Shown one piece after another: positions 1 through 8,551 of a DNA stretch of 64,000 nt; positions within the stretch are counted from its first letter, which is position 1, and every line of letters starts with the position of its first letter. This DNA is from Marinobacter changyiensis. Its GTDB lineage: Bacteria > Pseudomonadota > Gammaproteobacteria > Pseudomonadales > Oleiphilaceae. Under the pieces are notes generated by a model, which made no database searches, was not told where the DNA came from, and was given only the letters and a program-made list of their open reading frames with translations. The position numbers were made by a program, and so were the translations under genes. The DNA is taken from assembly GCF_009193265.1 (NCBI RefSeq), contig NZ_VZZZ01000006.1, positions 124,001 through 188,000 of the forward strand. Reading direction: 5' to 3'.

Positions 1-2
1 GC

Positions 3-275
3 ATCCAGAAGGAAGTGGTGCTGGCCGCCAAGCGCAGCATCGTCACCGTCGAAGAAATCGTGGATGATCTGGGTGCGAGCGTGAACGCCTGCGTGCTGCC
101 GTCCTGGGCCATCACCGCCATTGCCGAGGCACCAAAAGGCGCCAGCCCGTCCTACGCCCTGGGTTATTACGACCGGGACAATGCCTTCTATAAAGAGTGG
201 GATAACATCGCCCGCGACCGGGAGACCTTCCAGGCCTGGCTGAAAGAAAACGTATTTGAAAAAGGAGCTGCGTGA
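3..275 (+). CDS. catI: 3-oxoadipate CoA-transferase, subunit A (C-terminal part)
   Basis: Partial gene: the reading frame is open from the window edge and only about the last 90 codons are present. The product would be the alpha subunit of the enzyme that moves CoA from succinyl-CoA to 3-oxoadipate in the beta-ketoadipate pathway, in the cytoplasm. The visible tail (VTVEEIVDDL early, a GYYDRDNAFYKEW stretch near the end) matches the longer CatI/glutaconate-CoA-transferase-like type rather than the short PcaI type, by my recollection of the families. Its TGA stop overlaps the ATG of the next gene (273-277), the usual coupling of the two subunits. Family assignment is firm; the exact 3-oxoacid is inferred from the thiolase and lactonase genes that follow. 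Confidence 0.85.
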   Translation: MQKEVVLAAKRSIVTVEEIVDDLGASVNACVLPSWAITAIAEAPKGASPSYALGYYDRDNAFYKEWDNIARDRETFQAWLKENVFEKGAA

Positions 276-1051
276 TGAGCCTTGAATTTACCTCTTCGGA
301 AATGATGAGCGTCACTGCCGCCCGCGCACTGACCAATGACATGACCTGCTTCGTTGGCATCGGCCTGCCCAGTGAGGCCGCCAATCTGGCGCGTCTGACC
401 CACGCGCCGGATGTCACCCTGATTTACGAGTCCGGCACCCTGCAAACCAAGCCGGACGTTCTGCCGCTGTCCATCGGTGACGGCGAGTTGTGCGAGTCTG
501 CCCTCACAACTGTGTCGGTACCGGAAATGTTCCGTTACTGGCTGCAGGGTGGCCACGTCAGCGTCGGCTTCCTGGGTACCGCCCAGATTGATCGCTACGC
601 CAACCTGAATACCACTTTGATTGGTGATTATCGCGAGCCCAAAGTCCGCCTGCCCGGCGGTGGTGGCGCGCCGGAGATAGCCACCAGTGCAAAGGAAGTG
701 TTTATCACCGTCAAGCATTCCAAACGCACCTTTGTTAAGGATGTGGACTTTGTGACCACCGTCGGCTTTGGCCGTGACGGCAAGGCCCGGGACAACGTCC
801 CCCATATAGGCCGTGGCCCCACCGTGGTGATTACCGATCTGTGCATTCTCAAGCCCGACCCGGACACCAAAGAACTGGTGGTCACCTCCCTGCACCCGAA
901 CGTCACCCGGGCAGAGGTGATCGAGGCCACCGGTTGGGAGATCCGGTTTGCGGATCAGTTGCAAACCACGCCCGAGCCGAGCACCAAAGAGCTGGCGGTC
1001 TTGCGGGACCTGAAAGCGCGCACCAACACTCATCATTCAGGCCAAAAGTGA
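275..1051 (+). CDS. catJ: 3-oxoadipate CoA-transferase, subunit B
   Basis: Beta subunit (258 aa) of the 3-oxoadipate:succinyl-CoA transferase. The YESG motif places a candidate catalytic glutamate at residue 52, close to the position used by glutaconate CoA-transferase beta subunits; this glutamate would form the covalent CoA thioester. A glycine-rich LPGGGGAPE loop follows around residue 130. The start is ATG 275, which overlaps the upstream stop and has an AAGGAG site 7 bases before it; the GTG one codon upstream is a worse fit. Length and motifs match CatJ-type rather than the 213-residue PcaJ type. The gene sits between catI and pcaF in an evident operon for the last steps of aromatic degradation to succinyl-CoA and acetyl-CoA. 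Confidence 0.9.
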   Translation: MSLEFTSSEMMSVTAARALTNDMTCFVGIGLPSEAANLARLTHAPDVTLIYESGTLQTKPDVLPLSIGDGELCESALTTVSVPEMFRYWLQGGHVSVGFLGTAQIDRYANLNTTLIGDYREPKVRLPGGGGAPEIATSAKEVFITVKHSKRTFVKDVDFVTTVGFGRDGKARDNVPHIGRGPTVVITDLCILKPDPDTKELVVTSLHPNVTRAEVIEATGWEIRFADQLQTTPEPSTKELAVLRDLKARTNTHHSGQK

Positions 1052-1059
1052 GGACTATC

Positions 1060-2262
1060 ATGACTAACGTTTATCTCTGCCATCCCCGCCGTTCCGCCAT
1101 TGGCCGCTTCGGCGGCACTCTGTCCGGCGTTCGACCCGACGACCTGGCGGCCCATATCTTCAAGGCGGTGCTGGAGCAAGCTCCGGACCTGAACCCCGCC
1201 GCCATCGACGAAGTCATGATGGGCTGCGCCAACCAGGCCGGTGAGGACAACCGCAACGTGGCCCGCATGTCTGCGCTGCTGGCCGGTTTGCCCACCTCCG
1301 TACCCGGCACCACCCTCAACCGCCTGTGCGGTTCCGGTATGGATGCCGTGGGCACCGCGTTTCGTGCCATTCGTGCCGGTGAGATGGACCTGGTGCTGGC
1401 TGGAGGTGTGGAATCCATGTCCCGCGCACCCTATGTCATGGGCAAGGCTGACTCTGCCTTCTCCCGGGGCCAGAAGATTGAAGACACCACCATCGGCTGG
1501 CGTCTCGTGAACCCGCTGATGAAAAAGCAGTACGGCATCGATGCGATGCCGGAAACGGCAGAAAATGTGGCCGAACAATATAAGGTGTCGCGGGAAGATC
1601 AGGATCTGTTTGCCTTCCGCTCTCAGGAAAAAACCGCCCGGGCACAACAGGCAGGCATCTTCGCCGAAGAGATCGTGCCGGTGTCCATCGCACGCCGGAA
1701 GCAGGATCCGCTGGTATTCGATACCGACGAGCATCCCCGTGAAAGCACCCTGGGTAAGCTCGCTGCTTTGCCGACGCCGTTCCGGGACGGTGGCAGCGTC
1801 ACCGCCGGCAATGCCTCCGGCGTAAACGACGGCGCCGCTGCGATGCTGGTCGCCAGTGAGAGCGCCGTTAAAACCCACGGTCTGAAGCCCATGGCCCGCA
1901 TTCTGGGTATGGCTACCGCCGGTGTAGAGCCGCGCGTGATGGGCATTGGCCCGGTACCCGCCGTTCGCAAACTGCTGGAGAAGCAAGGCGTCAGCATTGA
2001 CGACATTGACGTGATCGAACTCAACGAAGCCTTTGCCGCCCAGGGGCTGGCCGTGTTGCGCGAGCTGGGCATTGCTGATGATGATCCCCGCGTGAATCCG
2101 AACGGTGGCGCCATCGCCCTGGGTCACCCTCTGGGCATGTCTGGCGCCCGGTTGTTACTGACAGCAGCCCACCAACTCCAGCGCACCGGAGGCCGTTACG
2201 CCCTTTGCACCATGTGCGTGGGTGTCGGCCAGGGTATTGCTACACTCATCGAACGGGTCTGA
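1060..2262 (+). CDS. pcaF: 3-oxoadipyl-CoA thiolase
   Basis: Thiolase of 400 aa that would cleave 3-oxoadipyl-CoA with CoA to succinyl-CoA and acetyl-CoA, the final step of the beta-ketoadipate pathway. The three active-site positions are in the canonical places: Cys90 in NRLCGSGMD (acylated nucleophile), His356 in GHPLGMSG and Cys386 in CVGVGQG. The ESMSRAPY and NEAFAAQ motifs of degradative thiolases are also present. A much longer open frame reaches back to 841 inside the preceding gene, but ATG 1060 gives exactly the family length and lies 8 bases after the catJ stop. Specific naming as PcaF rather than a general acetyl-CoA acyltransferase rests on length, close family resemblance and the neighbouring CoA-transferase and lactonase. 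Confidence 0.93.
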   Translation: MTNVYLCHPRRSAIGRFGGTLSGVRPDDLAAHIFKAVLEQAPDLNPAAIDEVMMGCANQAGEDNRNVARMSALLAGLPTSVPGTTLNRLCGSGMDAVGTAFRAIRAGEMDLVLAGGVESMSRAPYVMGKADSAFSRGQKIEDTTIGWRLVNPLMKKQYGIDAMPETAENVAEQYKVSREDQDLFAFRSQEKTARAQQAGIFAEEIVPVSIARRKQDPLVFDTDEHPRESTLGKLAALPTPFRDGGSVTAGNASGVNDGAAAMLVASESAVKTHGLKPMARILGMATAGVEPRVMGIGPVPAVRKLLEKQGVSIDDIDVIELNEAFAAQGLAVLRELGIADDDPRVNPNGGAIALGHPLGMSGARLLLTAAHQLQRTGGRYALCTMCVGVGQGIATLIERV

Positions 2263-2277
2263 GACTAAGGAGAGAGC

Positions 2278-3066
2278 ATGGCGTTTCTGAAACACAACGG
2301 CCGCACCATCTGTTACCGCCTGCTGGGTGATCCCACCAAACCGCTGCTGGTTTTGGCGCATCCCCTGGGTATGACCCAGGGCGTGTGGGACGACATGATC
2401 CCGGCACTGCTGGGCAAATTCCGGATACTGACCTGGGATCTGCCAGGGCATGGTGCCAGCGCTGCCTGGCCGGACCAGTCCGACGAAATCACACCGGAAG
2501 ACCTGGCCCAGGAAGCGCTTGCGCTTGCAGCGGTTGCGGATGCGGAGACTTGCCATTTTGTCGGCACGTCGATTGGCGGCGTGATTGGCCAGCAACTCAT
2601 CAGCCAGCATTCCGACAGGTTGCTCTCGGCCACGCTCACCAATACCGGTGCGGTTATTGGCACGCCAGAAGCCTGGGATACCCGCTCGGCCAACGTACTG
2701 GAGCTCGGTCTGGGTGCCATGGCGGTGGATATCGTGCCGCGCTGGTTCGGCCCTGCCGCCTGCAATCAGCAGCCGGCCCTGGTGCAGGGATGGCGCGTGA
2801 TCATGGGGCGTGGTGATGACCGCAGTTACGCCCTGCTGTGTGAAATGTTGGGGCGCGTGGACTTCCGGGAGCAACTCGGCGAACACCGCGTACCTCTCCA
2901 CTTGGTTGGTGGCTCCGACGACGTTGCCACACCGCCGGACACGCTGAAAGCACTGGCCCAATGCAGTGGCGCCCCGGATCCGGTCATTCTGGCGCAAATC
3001 GGCCACGTTCCCTCGGTGGAATGCCCGGGGACGTTCAGCCAGCTGTTGATTGACAACCTGGCCTGA
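2278..3066 (+). CDS. pcaD: 3-oxoadipate enol-lactonase
   Basis: Alpha/beta-hydrolase of 262 aa that hydrolyses 3-oxoadipate enol-lactone to 3-oxoadipate, the step just before the CoA-transferase. The nucleophile elbow GTSIG gives Ser98; the acid is most likely Asp214 in GGSDD and the base His243 in IGHVPS. An oxyanion-type HPLG segment lies near residue 28. The start ATG has AAGGAG 6 bases upstream, 15 bases after pcaF. It closes the operon: a hairpin lies 15 bases downstream. The upstream pca genes (protocatechuate cleavage and so on) must lie outside the window or elsewhere. Confidence 0.92.
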   Translation: MAFLKHNGRTICYRLLGDPTKPLLVLAHPLGMTQGVWDDMIPALLGKFRILTWDLPGHGASAAWPDQSDEITPEDLAQEALALAAVADAETCHFVGTSIGGVIGQQLISQHSDRLLSATLTNTGAVIGTPEAWDTRSANVLELGLGAMAVDIVPRWFGPAACNQQPALVQGWRVIMGRGDDRSYALLCEMLGRVDFREQLGEHRVPLHLVGGSDDVATPPDTLKALAQCSGAPDPVILAQIGHVPSVECPGTFSQLLIDNLA

Positions 3067-3080
3067 ACCCCAGTCCTGAG

Positions 3081-3110
3081 CCAGGCCCGGTGCCTCCGGG
3101 TCTGGTATTT
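3081..3110 (+). terminator. Probable terminator of the pca operon
   Basis: A hairpin with 10-base arms (3081-3090 and 3096-3105, one G-T type mismatch) around a 5-base loop, followed by a short T-containing tail TATTT. It lies just after the last pca gene and between two convergent genes, so it may work in both directions. The T tract is weak. Confidence 0.5.
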
Positions 3111-3292
3111 ACCCTGCCTGGCCACTGTCACAATTCGTGAAGAAGTACCAGCATCAATAATACCTACCCTCTGGATAGGGCGGGGAACAACAGATTAGCC
3201 CATTCCCGATACCTTGGGTGCCTGGCGCTCCGCAAAGTAGATATGCCTTAAAGCTGCAGACTGTTCAGATGGTGCCGGTAGCCATCGAGGAG

Positions 3293-4516
3293 TCAAATGA
3301 CACCTCGGGCCTGTAAATCCCGGATTTCGTCGGTGGATTTGCCGAGCACTCTCTGCAGAGTGGTGACGGTGTCCTCACCCAACAGAGGCGGTGCTTTTTC
3401 GTAGTCCTGCCTGGTTTTCGAGAACTTGATCGGATTTGCGACTCCCGGGACCTTACCCAAAAGCGGATGCTCCAATTCAAGCTTCATGTTCCGGGCCTTG
3501 ACCTGTGGATCCTCAAACACTTCGGCAATGTTCTGGATGGGACCACAGGGCACGTGCACGGTTGCCAGACAGTCCATCCACTCCCGACTGGTTCTCATGC
3601 GTGTGTATTCACACAGTTTGCCGACCAGCTCTTGCCGGTGACCAACTCGTTGCGGGTTAGTGACGAAACGGGGGTCCTCTGACAGTTCCTTGCATCCCAT
3701 AATCCCGCATAACCGCTGGAATTGAGCATCATTGCCAACAGCAATGATGACCTCCCCGTCCTTGGTTGGAAACGGCTGATAGGGGGCAAGATTCGGGTGA
3801 TACTCACCGGTTCGGCTCGGAACCGAGCCACTGCAAAAGTAATTCAGTGCCTGATTAGCCAGCCAGCTAACCTGAACATCCAGCAAAGCCATATCGATAT
3901 GTTGACCCTCACCCGTTTTCGAACGGTGATGAATTGCAGCGAGAATTGCGATGGTCGCGTTCATCCCTGTGGTCAAATCAGCGACCGCCAAACCGACACG
4001 CTGAGGCCCGGCACCTGGCTGTCCATCAGCCACGCCGGTAATGCTCATCAGCCCGGACTGCGCCTGAATCAGATAGTCGTATCCCGCGTTATCTGCCATG
4101 GGGCCGGTTTGCCCAAACCCGGTTATCGAACAATAGACAAGCCCCGGATTTAACGCAGAGAGATCCGCATAACCCAGGCCTTTCTTCGCCAACCCTCCGG
4201 TCTTGAAATTTTCGACCAGAACATCGCACTGTACCGCCATTTCACGGACCAGAGCCTGTCCCTCAGGCGTGCCGATATCCACGGTAACCGAGTATTTTCC
4301 GCGATTCGCCGAGAGGTAGTACGCTGATTGAGTGGTTGGATTACCTTCCCGGTCTTTCAGCCAGGGCGGCCCCCAATGACGAGTGTCGTCCCCCAACTGA
4401 GGTCGCTCGACTTTAATCACTTCAGCGCCCAGATCAGCCATTATCTGGGTGGACCAGGGCCCAGCCATGACGCGAGACAAATCAAGCACTCGAATTCCTG
4501 TTAACGGACCAGGCAT
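3293..4516 (-). CDS. Class III CoA-transferase (CaiB/BaiF family)
   Basis: A 407-aa CoA-transferase of family III. Such enzymes move CoA between carboxylic acids through an aspartyl-CoA intermediate. Visible motifs: N-terminal GIRVLDLSRVMAGPW, the ADLGAEVIKVE strand near residue 28, the GFGQTGP loop near 133 and the candidate catalytic Asp180 in VADLTTG, equivalent to Asp169 of formyl-CoA transferase. Resemblance is to the succinyl-CoA:dicarboxylate or formyl-CoA:oxalate branch, but the acceptor cannot be named. The gene stands alone: the pca operon converges on it and a 400-base non-coding stretch precedes it. Start ATG 4516 matches the family N-terminus. Confidence 0.9.
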   Translation of the reverse strand: MPGPLTGIRVLDLSRVMAGPWSTQIMADLGAEVIKVERPQLGDDTRHWGPPWLKDREGNPTTQSAYYLSANRGKYSVTVDIGTPEGQALVREMAVQCDVLVENFKTGGLAKKGLGYADLSALNPGLVYCSITGFGQTGPMADNAGYDYLIQAQSGLMSITGVADGQPGAGPQRVGLAVADLTTGMNATIAILAAIHHRSKTGEGQHIDMALLDVQVSWLANQALNYFCSGSVPSRTGEYHPNLAPYQPFPTKDGEVIIAVGNDAQFQRLCGIMGCKELSEDPRFVTNPQRVGHRQELVGKLCEYTRMRTSREWMDCLATVHVPCGPIQNIAEVFEDPQVKARNMKLELEHPLLGKVPGVANPIKFSKTRQDYEKAPPLLGEDTVTTLQRVLGKSTDEIRDLQARGVI

Positions 4517-4916
4517 ACCGGACTCCTGAATCAGAGTGAATTTTCAGCGTTGCGGATCATCTGCTTCGCAATGACCAATTGCTCGCTTTTTGCTCGGGGG
4601 CGCATTTCCAGTGGAACCAGGCGCTCCCGGACATACCGGGGTCAAGTGGGGTAAACCGTTTTCGTCAATCGCCAGACCTTATATTTCACCATCGCCTGTA
4701 ACCAAAAATTGCTATTTAAATTATCCTGTACTCACCAGCCCTTTGATGCAGACAGTATCCCTAAAGCAGTTGCCAGATGCCAAGCGTTCTAAAAAATCCT
4801 TGAGATCAGCGGTTCCCCTTTGCCTGTCTCCCAATAGGAAAGCTTGTCACCATCCCCCGTTGTAAAGGAGTTGATCTCCTGTCCGTGACAAATTATCGCA
4901 AACGACGCCATGCATT
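4517..4916. other. 400-base intergenic stretch without a supported gene
   Basis: Between the CoA-transferase start and the end of the dioxygenase gene I find no convincing coding sequence. A 91-codon open frame on the plus strand (4590-4865) has no recognisable domain and no good start signal. A weak 5-base-pair hairpin (4866-4880) could end the upstream minus-strand operon. The 4690-4800 part is visibly more A+T-rich than the genes around it and probably holds the promoter of the CoA-transferase gene. Confidence 0.4.
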
Positions 4917-5702
4917 TTATTCGAACCCGTAAATATCCATAGCCAGCACCCCATATTCATAACTGCCGTGCAAGTGCTTGATCGTTGGAGCTTCACCCGC
5001 CGCACCCATGGCCACGAACAGCGGGGATATATGCTCCCCGGAGGGATGGTTGCGTTTGGCGAAGGGTGCGTTTTCGTAGAAATTGACCAGTGATTCCGAG
5101 TCATTCCGTTCCAGTCGCTCGTTCATCCACGTGGCGAAGTCGGTCACCCAGGGCGGCACGGGGGCATTGATGTCGTGACCACGGAGTTCGTACAGATTGT
5201 GCGTAAGCGATCCGGAACCCATCACCAGCACGCCGTCCTCACGAAGTTGGCTTAATGCTCGCCCAATCCTCAAATGTTCCTCTGGCGTCGCGCCTCGCAC
5301 CACAGAAATTTGTGCAACCGGAATGTCAGCCTGTGGGTACATCAGGCTCAAGGGCACCCATGCGCCATGATCCAACCCGCGGGTGGCGTTGGTCTTGACA
5401 GTGAGGCCTTCCCGTTGCAGAAAATCCGTGGCACGAGCAGCTGTTTCGGGTGCACCTGGCGCGCCATACTGAATCTCAGATAAGGCGCGTGGAAACCCAC
5501 CGAAATCATGAATTGTTTCAGGATCGGGCGTCAGGGACAGTGCTGGCCCGCCCACAGATTCCCAATGGGCAGACGCCACCAGGATCGCTGTCGGCTTTGG
5601 CAAGGCCTTTCCCAGCCCCAACAAAAACCGATGGGCAGGGCTCTCCTGAATCGCCAGCATCGGCGAGCCATGGGATATGAAAAGGGTGGGCATATGCGCC
5701 AT
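4917..5702 (-). CDS. ygiD: 4,5-DOPA-type extradiol dioxygenase (LigB/DODA family)
   Basis: Class III extradiol ring-cleavage dioxygenase of 261 aa, the YgiD/DODA type that uses a metal to open catechols such as DOPA; the natural substrate in most bacteria is unknown. Likely metal ligands are the histidine in LFISHGSP near the N-terminus, the histidine in ASAHWES near residue 47 and a later histidine in GSGSLTHN. The aromatic-binding region GLDHGAW is also present. The chosen start is ATG 5702 with AGGAG 7 bases before it; the TTG two codons upstream has no better site. It begins 2 bases after the stop of the glutathionyl-hydroquinone reductase gene, so the two are co-transcribed and may deal together with catechols and quinones. 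Confidence 0.88.
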   Translation of the reverse strand: MAHMPTLFISHGSPMLAIQESPAHRFLLGLGKALPKPTAILVASAHWESVGGPALSLTPDPETIHDFGGFPRALSEIQYGAPGAPETAARATDFLQREGLTVKTNATRGLDHGAWVPLSLMYPQADIPVAQISVVRGATPEEHLRIGRALSQLREDGVLVMGSGSLTHNLYELRGHDINAPVPPWVTDFATWMNERLERNDSESLVNFYENAPFAKRNHPSGEHISPLFVAMGAAGEAPTIKHLHGSYEYGVLAMDIYGFE

Positions 5703-5704
5703 GG

Positions 5705-6670
5705 TCAATCTCCTAGCGGGTCCGGATTACTGGAAGGCCCAGCCGGCACAATCCCGGTAGGGTTCAAGGCCTTGATGGAGTAATAGCCCGCCTTGATATG
5801 GTCCAGGCTCACAGTGTTTGCAATACCCTCCAGCGCCAGAATCCGTTGCATGTAAGTGTGTAGGCTCGGCATGGCCTGCAGGGTATTACGGTTACATTTG
5901 AACAGCCCATGGTAAGCGGCATCAAAACGCACCAGGGTGACGAACAGGCGCACGTCGGTTTCCGTCAGTCGGTCACCAAACAGGTAGGTACGTCCGTCCG
6001 CCAACCGGGTCTCCATTTCGTCCAATGCGGCAAACACCTTGCCATAGGCCTCTTCATAGGCTTCCTGGCTGGAGGCGAACCCAGCCTGATACACGCCGTT
6101 GTTCAGATCCGTGTAAAGGTAGGCGTTCAGGGCATCAATATCGGCGGCAAAGTCCTCCGGGTAAAGATCCGGGCCCTGATTCACTATCCCTGAAAAAGCA
6201 CTATTGAGCATCCGGAGAATATCGGCGGACTCATTGTTGACAATGGTTCCGGTCTGCTTGTCCCACAGTACCGGTACGGTGGCACGCCCGGAGACCGCCG
6301 GATCAGCCTGGGTGTACAGCTCATACATGTAGCGCGCACCATTGAGCACATCCTCATCGGCACCCGGGTAACCTCCGAATTGCCAGCCCTGATCGGTCAG
6401 CCGCGGATTGACAACCGTGACACCGATGACGTCCTGCAACCCTTTCAGTTCGCGAGCCATCAGCGCCCGCGAGGCCCAGGGACAGATATACGCAACATAG
6501 AGATGGTAACGCCCGGTCTCCGCCTTGAATCCCCCAGACCCGGTCGGGCCAGGGGCGCCATCCGGCGTAATCCAGTTCCGAAACGACGAGGTCTGGCGGA
6601 TAAAGCGCCCCTCGTCATCTTTCGCCTGTACCGGCTGCCAGTTATCTTTCCACTCACCGTTGACCAACAT
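5705..6670 (-). CDS. yqjG: Glutathionyl-hydroquinone reductase (Xi-class GST, YqjG/PcpF type)
   Basis: A 321-aa glutathione transferase of the Xi class, which uses glutathione to reduce glutathionyl-hydroquinones back to hydroquinones. The hallmark CPWA motif has its catalytic Cys63; the RFIRQTSSFRNWI segment, a NNESADILRMLN stretch and a conserved RFDAAYHGLFKCNR region are also typical. An open frame extends 45 codons further upstream, but ATG 6670 has AGGAG 8 bases before it and gives the normal family length. The gene lies between doxX and the dioxygenase gene on the same strand, suggesting an operon answering quinone or aromatic stress; regulation by the divergent LysR protein is likely but unproven. 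Confidence 0.93.
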   Translation of the reverse strand: MLVNGEWKDNWQPVQAKDDEGRFIRQTSSFRNWITPDGAPGPTGSGGFKAETGRYHLYVAYICPWASRALMARELKGLQDVIGVTVVNPRLTDQGWQFGGYPGADEDVLNGARYMYELYTQADPAVSGRATVPVLWDKQTGTIVNNESADILRMLNSAFSGIVNQGPDLYPEDFAADIDALNAYLYTDLNNGVYQAGFASSQEAYEEAYGKVFAALDEMETRLADGRTYLFGDRLTETDVRLFVTLVRFDAAYHGLFKCNRNTLQAMPSLHTYMQRILALEGIANTVSLDHIKAGYYSIKALNPTGIVPAGPSSNPDPLGD

Positions 6671-6758
6671 GATCCATTCTCCTGCTAAAGAGGCGCTCCC
6701 ACTCATCGGGAGCGCCAGTGTCAACGCTAATAGACGGATGCGTTCATTCCAAAGACAT

Positions 6759-7235
6759 TTACGCGTTAGCGCGCTGCTGGTTCCCGGCGCCACCAAGTCG
6801 ACCAAGCACTACGTTGTCCACTGCAAACCGTCCAGCGCCCTGTACAGCGAGGGCCAGCGAGACCACAAACAGGGTCAGGGCATACTCGTAACCGTTGTTG
6901 GCCATGAACAGACCGTTACCGATATGAACGGAGAATATGGCCACCAGCATTGCAAAGGCCGCAACCAGGGCGGCCGGTCGTGTCAGCAGGCCCAGTACCA
7001 GCGCCAGACCGCCAAAGAATTCGGCACCGCCGGCCAGCAGAGCCATCAGGTAGCCCGGCTCCAGGCCGATGCTGGCCAGCCACTGCCCGGTCCCTTCCAA
7101 ACCATAGCCACCGAACCAGCCAAAGAGTTTCTGTGCACCGTGGGCTGCCAGGATCAGCCCGACCGGTACCCGTAGAATAAGCGCCGCATAACCGCCGCCG
7201 GAGTTGAACAACGTCTGTGCAAATTTTGAGTTCAT
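6759..7235 (-). CDS. DoxX family membrane protein
   Basis: A small integral membrane protein (158 aa) with four likely membrane helices: roughly residues 17-37, 60-80, 84-104 and 117-137. The GAQKLFGWFGGYG segment and the LGLLTRPAALVAA stretch are typical of DoxX/YphA-type proteins, whose role is often linked to redox or quinone stress but is not settled. Start ATG 7235 was chosen over the upstream GTG because of an AAGGTG site 8 bases before it. It is the first gene of the doxX-GST-dioxygenase set and is divergent from the LysR gene at 7400. Confidence 0.88.
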   Translation of the reverse strand: MNSKFAQTLFNSGGGYAALILRVPVGLILAAHGAQKLFGWFGGYGLEGTGQWLASIGLEPGYLMALLAGGAEFFGGLALVLGLLTRPAALVAAFAMLVAIFSVHIGNGLFMANNGYEYALTLFVVSLALAVQGAGRFAVDNVVLGRLGGAGNQQRANA

Positions 7236-7270
7236 AATGATCACCTTGAACCTTTCTCGGTTGATGTTTC

Positions 7271-7287
7271 CTGAAGCCCCGCTTCAG
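7271..7287. promoter_or_regulatory. Perfect inverted repeat, candidate regulator site
   Basis: CTGAAGC (7271-7277) and its exact complement GCTTCAG (7281-7287) flank three bases. The repeat lies in the 164-base space between the divergent doxX and LysR genes, 35 bases before the doxX start. Position suggests an operator for the LysR protein, but the spacing is not the classic T-N11-A form, and a transcript hairpin is equally possible. Confidence 0.35.
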
Positions 7288-7399
7288 ATCATGTGTTCAC
7301 TGTACTATCACTTTTTATAAGGACTAAGATGGCTAGCGTTGCTTAATTACCAACACCACGTTGATAATTTGAAAAGCCCGCGGCCAAAAGGACAGTCCC

Positions 7400-8308
7400 A
7401 TGGACCGGATCGATGCCATGCACGCCTTCGTCACTGTGGTGAACGAAGGCAGCTTTACCCGCGCTGCAGACCGGCTGGAAATGTCTCCACAGTTGGTCAG
7501 CAAGTACGTTTCCCAACTTGAACAACATCTTGGCGTCCGTTTGCTCAACCGCACCACTCGCAAAATCCATCTGACGGAGGCAGGCACTCGCTATCAGCAC
7601 CTTGCCCAGCAGGTACTTAACGATATCGACAACATGGAGAACCAGTTAGGTGACCTGCAAGGCCAGGCCCGGGGCGTTTTGAGAATCAGTGCTCCGGTAT
7701 CCTTTGCCATTCATCACATGGCGCCACTGCTGAGCGAATTTCAGAAAGTCCATCCCGCCGTGGGGATCGATCTGCAACTGAACGACCGCAAAGTCGACAT
7801 TGTGGAGGAGGGGTTCGATATAGCCCTGAGGATCGGCCATCTGAAAAGCTCGTCACTCATTGCCAAACGGATTGCGCCGGTAAGACTGGTACTGTGCGCC
7901 TCACCAGACTATCTGAAACAACACGGCACACCCGAACGACCGGAAGATCTCAGGGACCATCGTTACCTGCGCTATAGCTACATGGAGTTGGACGCCAGCC
8001 ATACAGTGTACCGATGGCTGCAAAACACGGACCGTGACAAAAACAGGGAGATGGTCAGCAACAACGGTGATGTGCTCGTGGCAGCGGCCATAGCCGGTGC
8101 AGGTATCGCCCTGCAGCCTACGTTTATTTCTGGCTCTGCCATCCAGCAGGGAAAGCTGCAAGTCGTTCTGCCAGACCATGAAGCAGAGCCCATGGCACTG
8201 TATGCGGTTTACGCACACCGGCAGTTATTGGCGAGTAAGGTCCGTAGTTTTATCGACTTTATGGGAGGTTATTTTGGCGATCCCCCGTACTGGGATCAGT
8301 TTGAATAA
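7400..8308 (+). CDS. LysR family transcriptional regulator
   Basis: A 302-aa LysR regulator. The N-terminal winged helix covers about residues 1-60 (SFTRAADRLEMSPQLVSKYV is the recognition region) and the rest is the periplasmic-binding-like effector domain. The RGVLRISAPVSFA joint and SPDYL segment put it in the CrgA/YafC-like branch with short target operons. It is divergent from doxX-yqjG-dioxygenase, so it probably controls that set, perhaps in response to a quinone or aromatic signal. A likely terminator lies 75 bases downstream. Confidence 0.93.
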   Translation: MDRIDAMHAFVTVVNEGSFTRAADRLEMSPQLVSKYVSQLEQHLGVRLLNRTTRKIHLTEAGTRYQHLAQQVLNDIDNMENQLGDLQGQARGVLRISAPVSFAIHHMAPLLSEFQKVHPAVGIDLQLNDRKVDIVEEGFDIALRIGHLKSSSLIAKRIAPVRLVLCASPDYLKQHGTPERPEDLRDHRYLRYSYMELDASHTVYRWLQNTDRDKNREMVSNNGDVLVAAAIAGAGIALQPTFISGSAIQQGKLQVVLPDHEAEPMALYAVYAHRQLLASKVRSFIDFMGGYFGDPPYWDQFE

Positions 8309-8383
8309 CGGTACAGAGCGTGGGGGAGGTAAAACGACCTGCGCTTGGCGGATCAGGGTCTCCGGGACGATTTTTATCCGCTC

Positions 8384-8413
8384 AAAGGGCTTTCACAGCC
8401 TTTTGGTTTTTTT
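8384..8413 (+). terminator. Probable rho-independent terminator after LysR gene
   Basis: Arms at 8384-8391 and 8397-8403 pair with one bulged G around a 5-base loop, followed after GG by a run of seven T (8407-8413). This separates the LysR gene from the ABC transporter operon that begins at 8552. Confidence 0.65.
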
Positions 8414-8551
8414 ATCTCCCAACCATCTGAATTTAAACACCAGGATAATTCATCTGCAATCACCGGACACCCCTGTGCAGAAAACGGATATTTCCAAAGT
8501 GCCTTCAGGCCTCTAATGACAGAACCCACAACAACAATCTGAGGTGTTGAA

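Noticed and set aside
841..1059. Upstream extension of the pcaF reading frame
   Set aside because: It lies wholly inside catJ; ATG 1060 gives the normal 400-residue thiolase with Cys90/His356/Cys386.
4590..4865. 91-codon open frame in the intergenic stretch
   Set aside because: No domain, no ribosome site and no sign of conservation; treated as non-coding.
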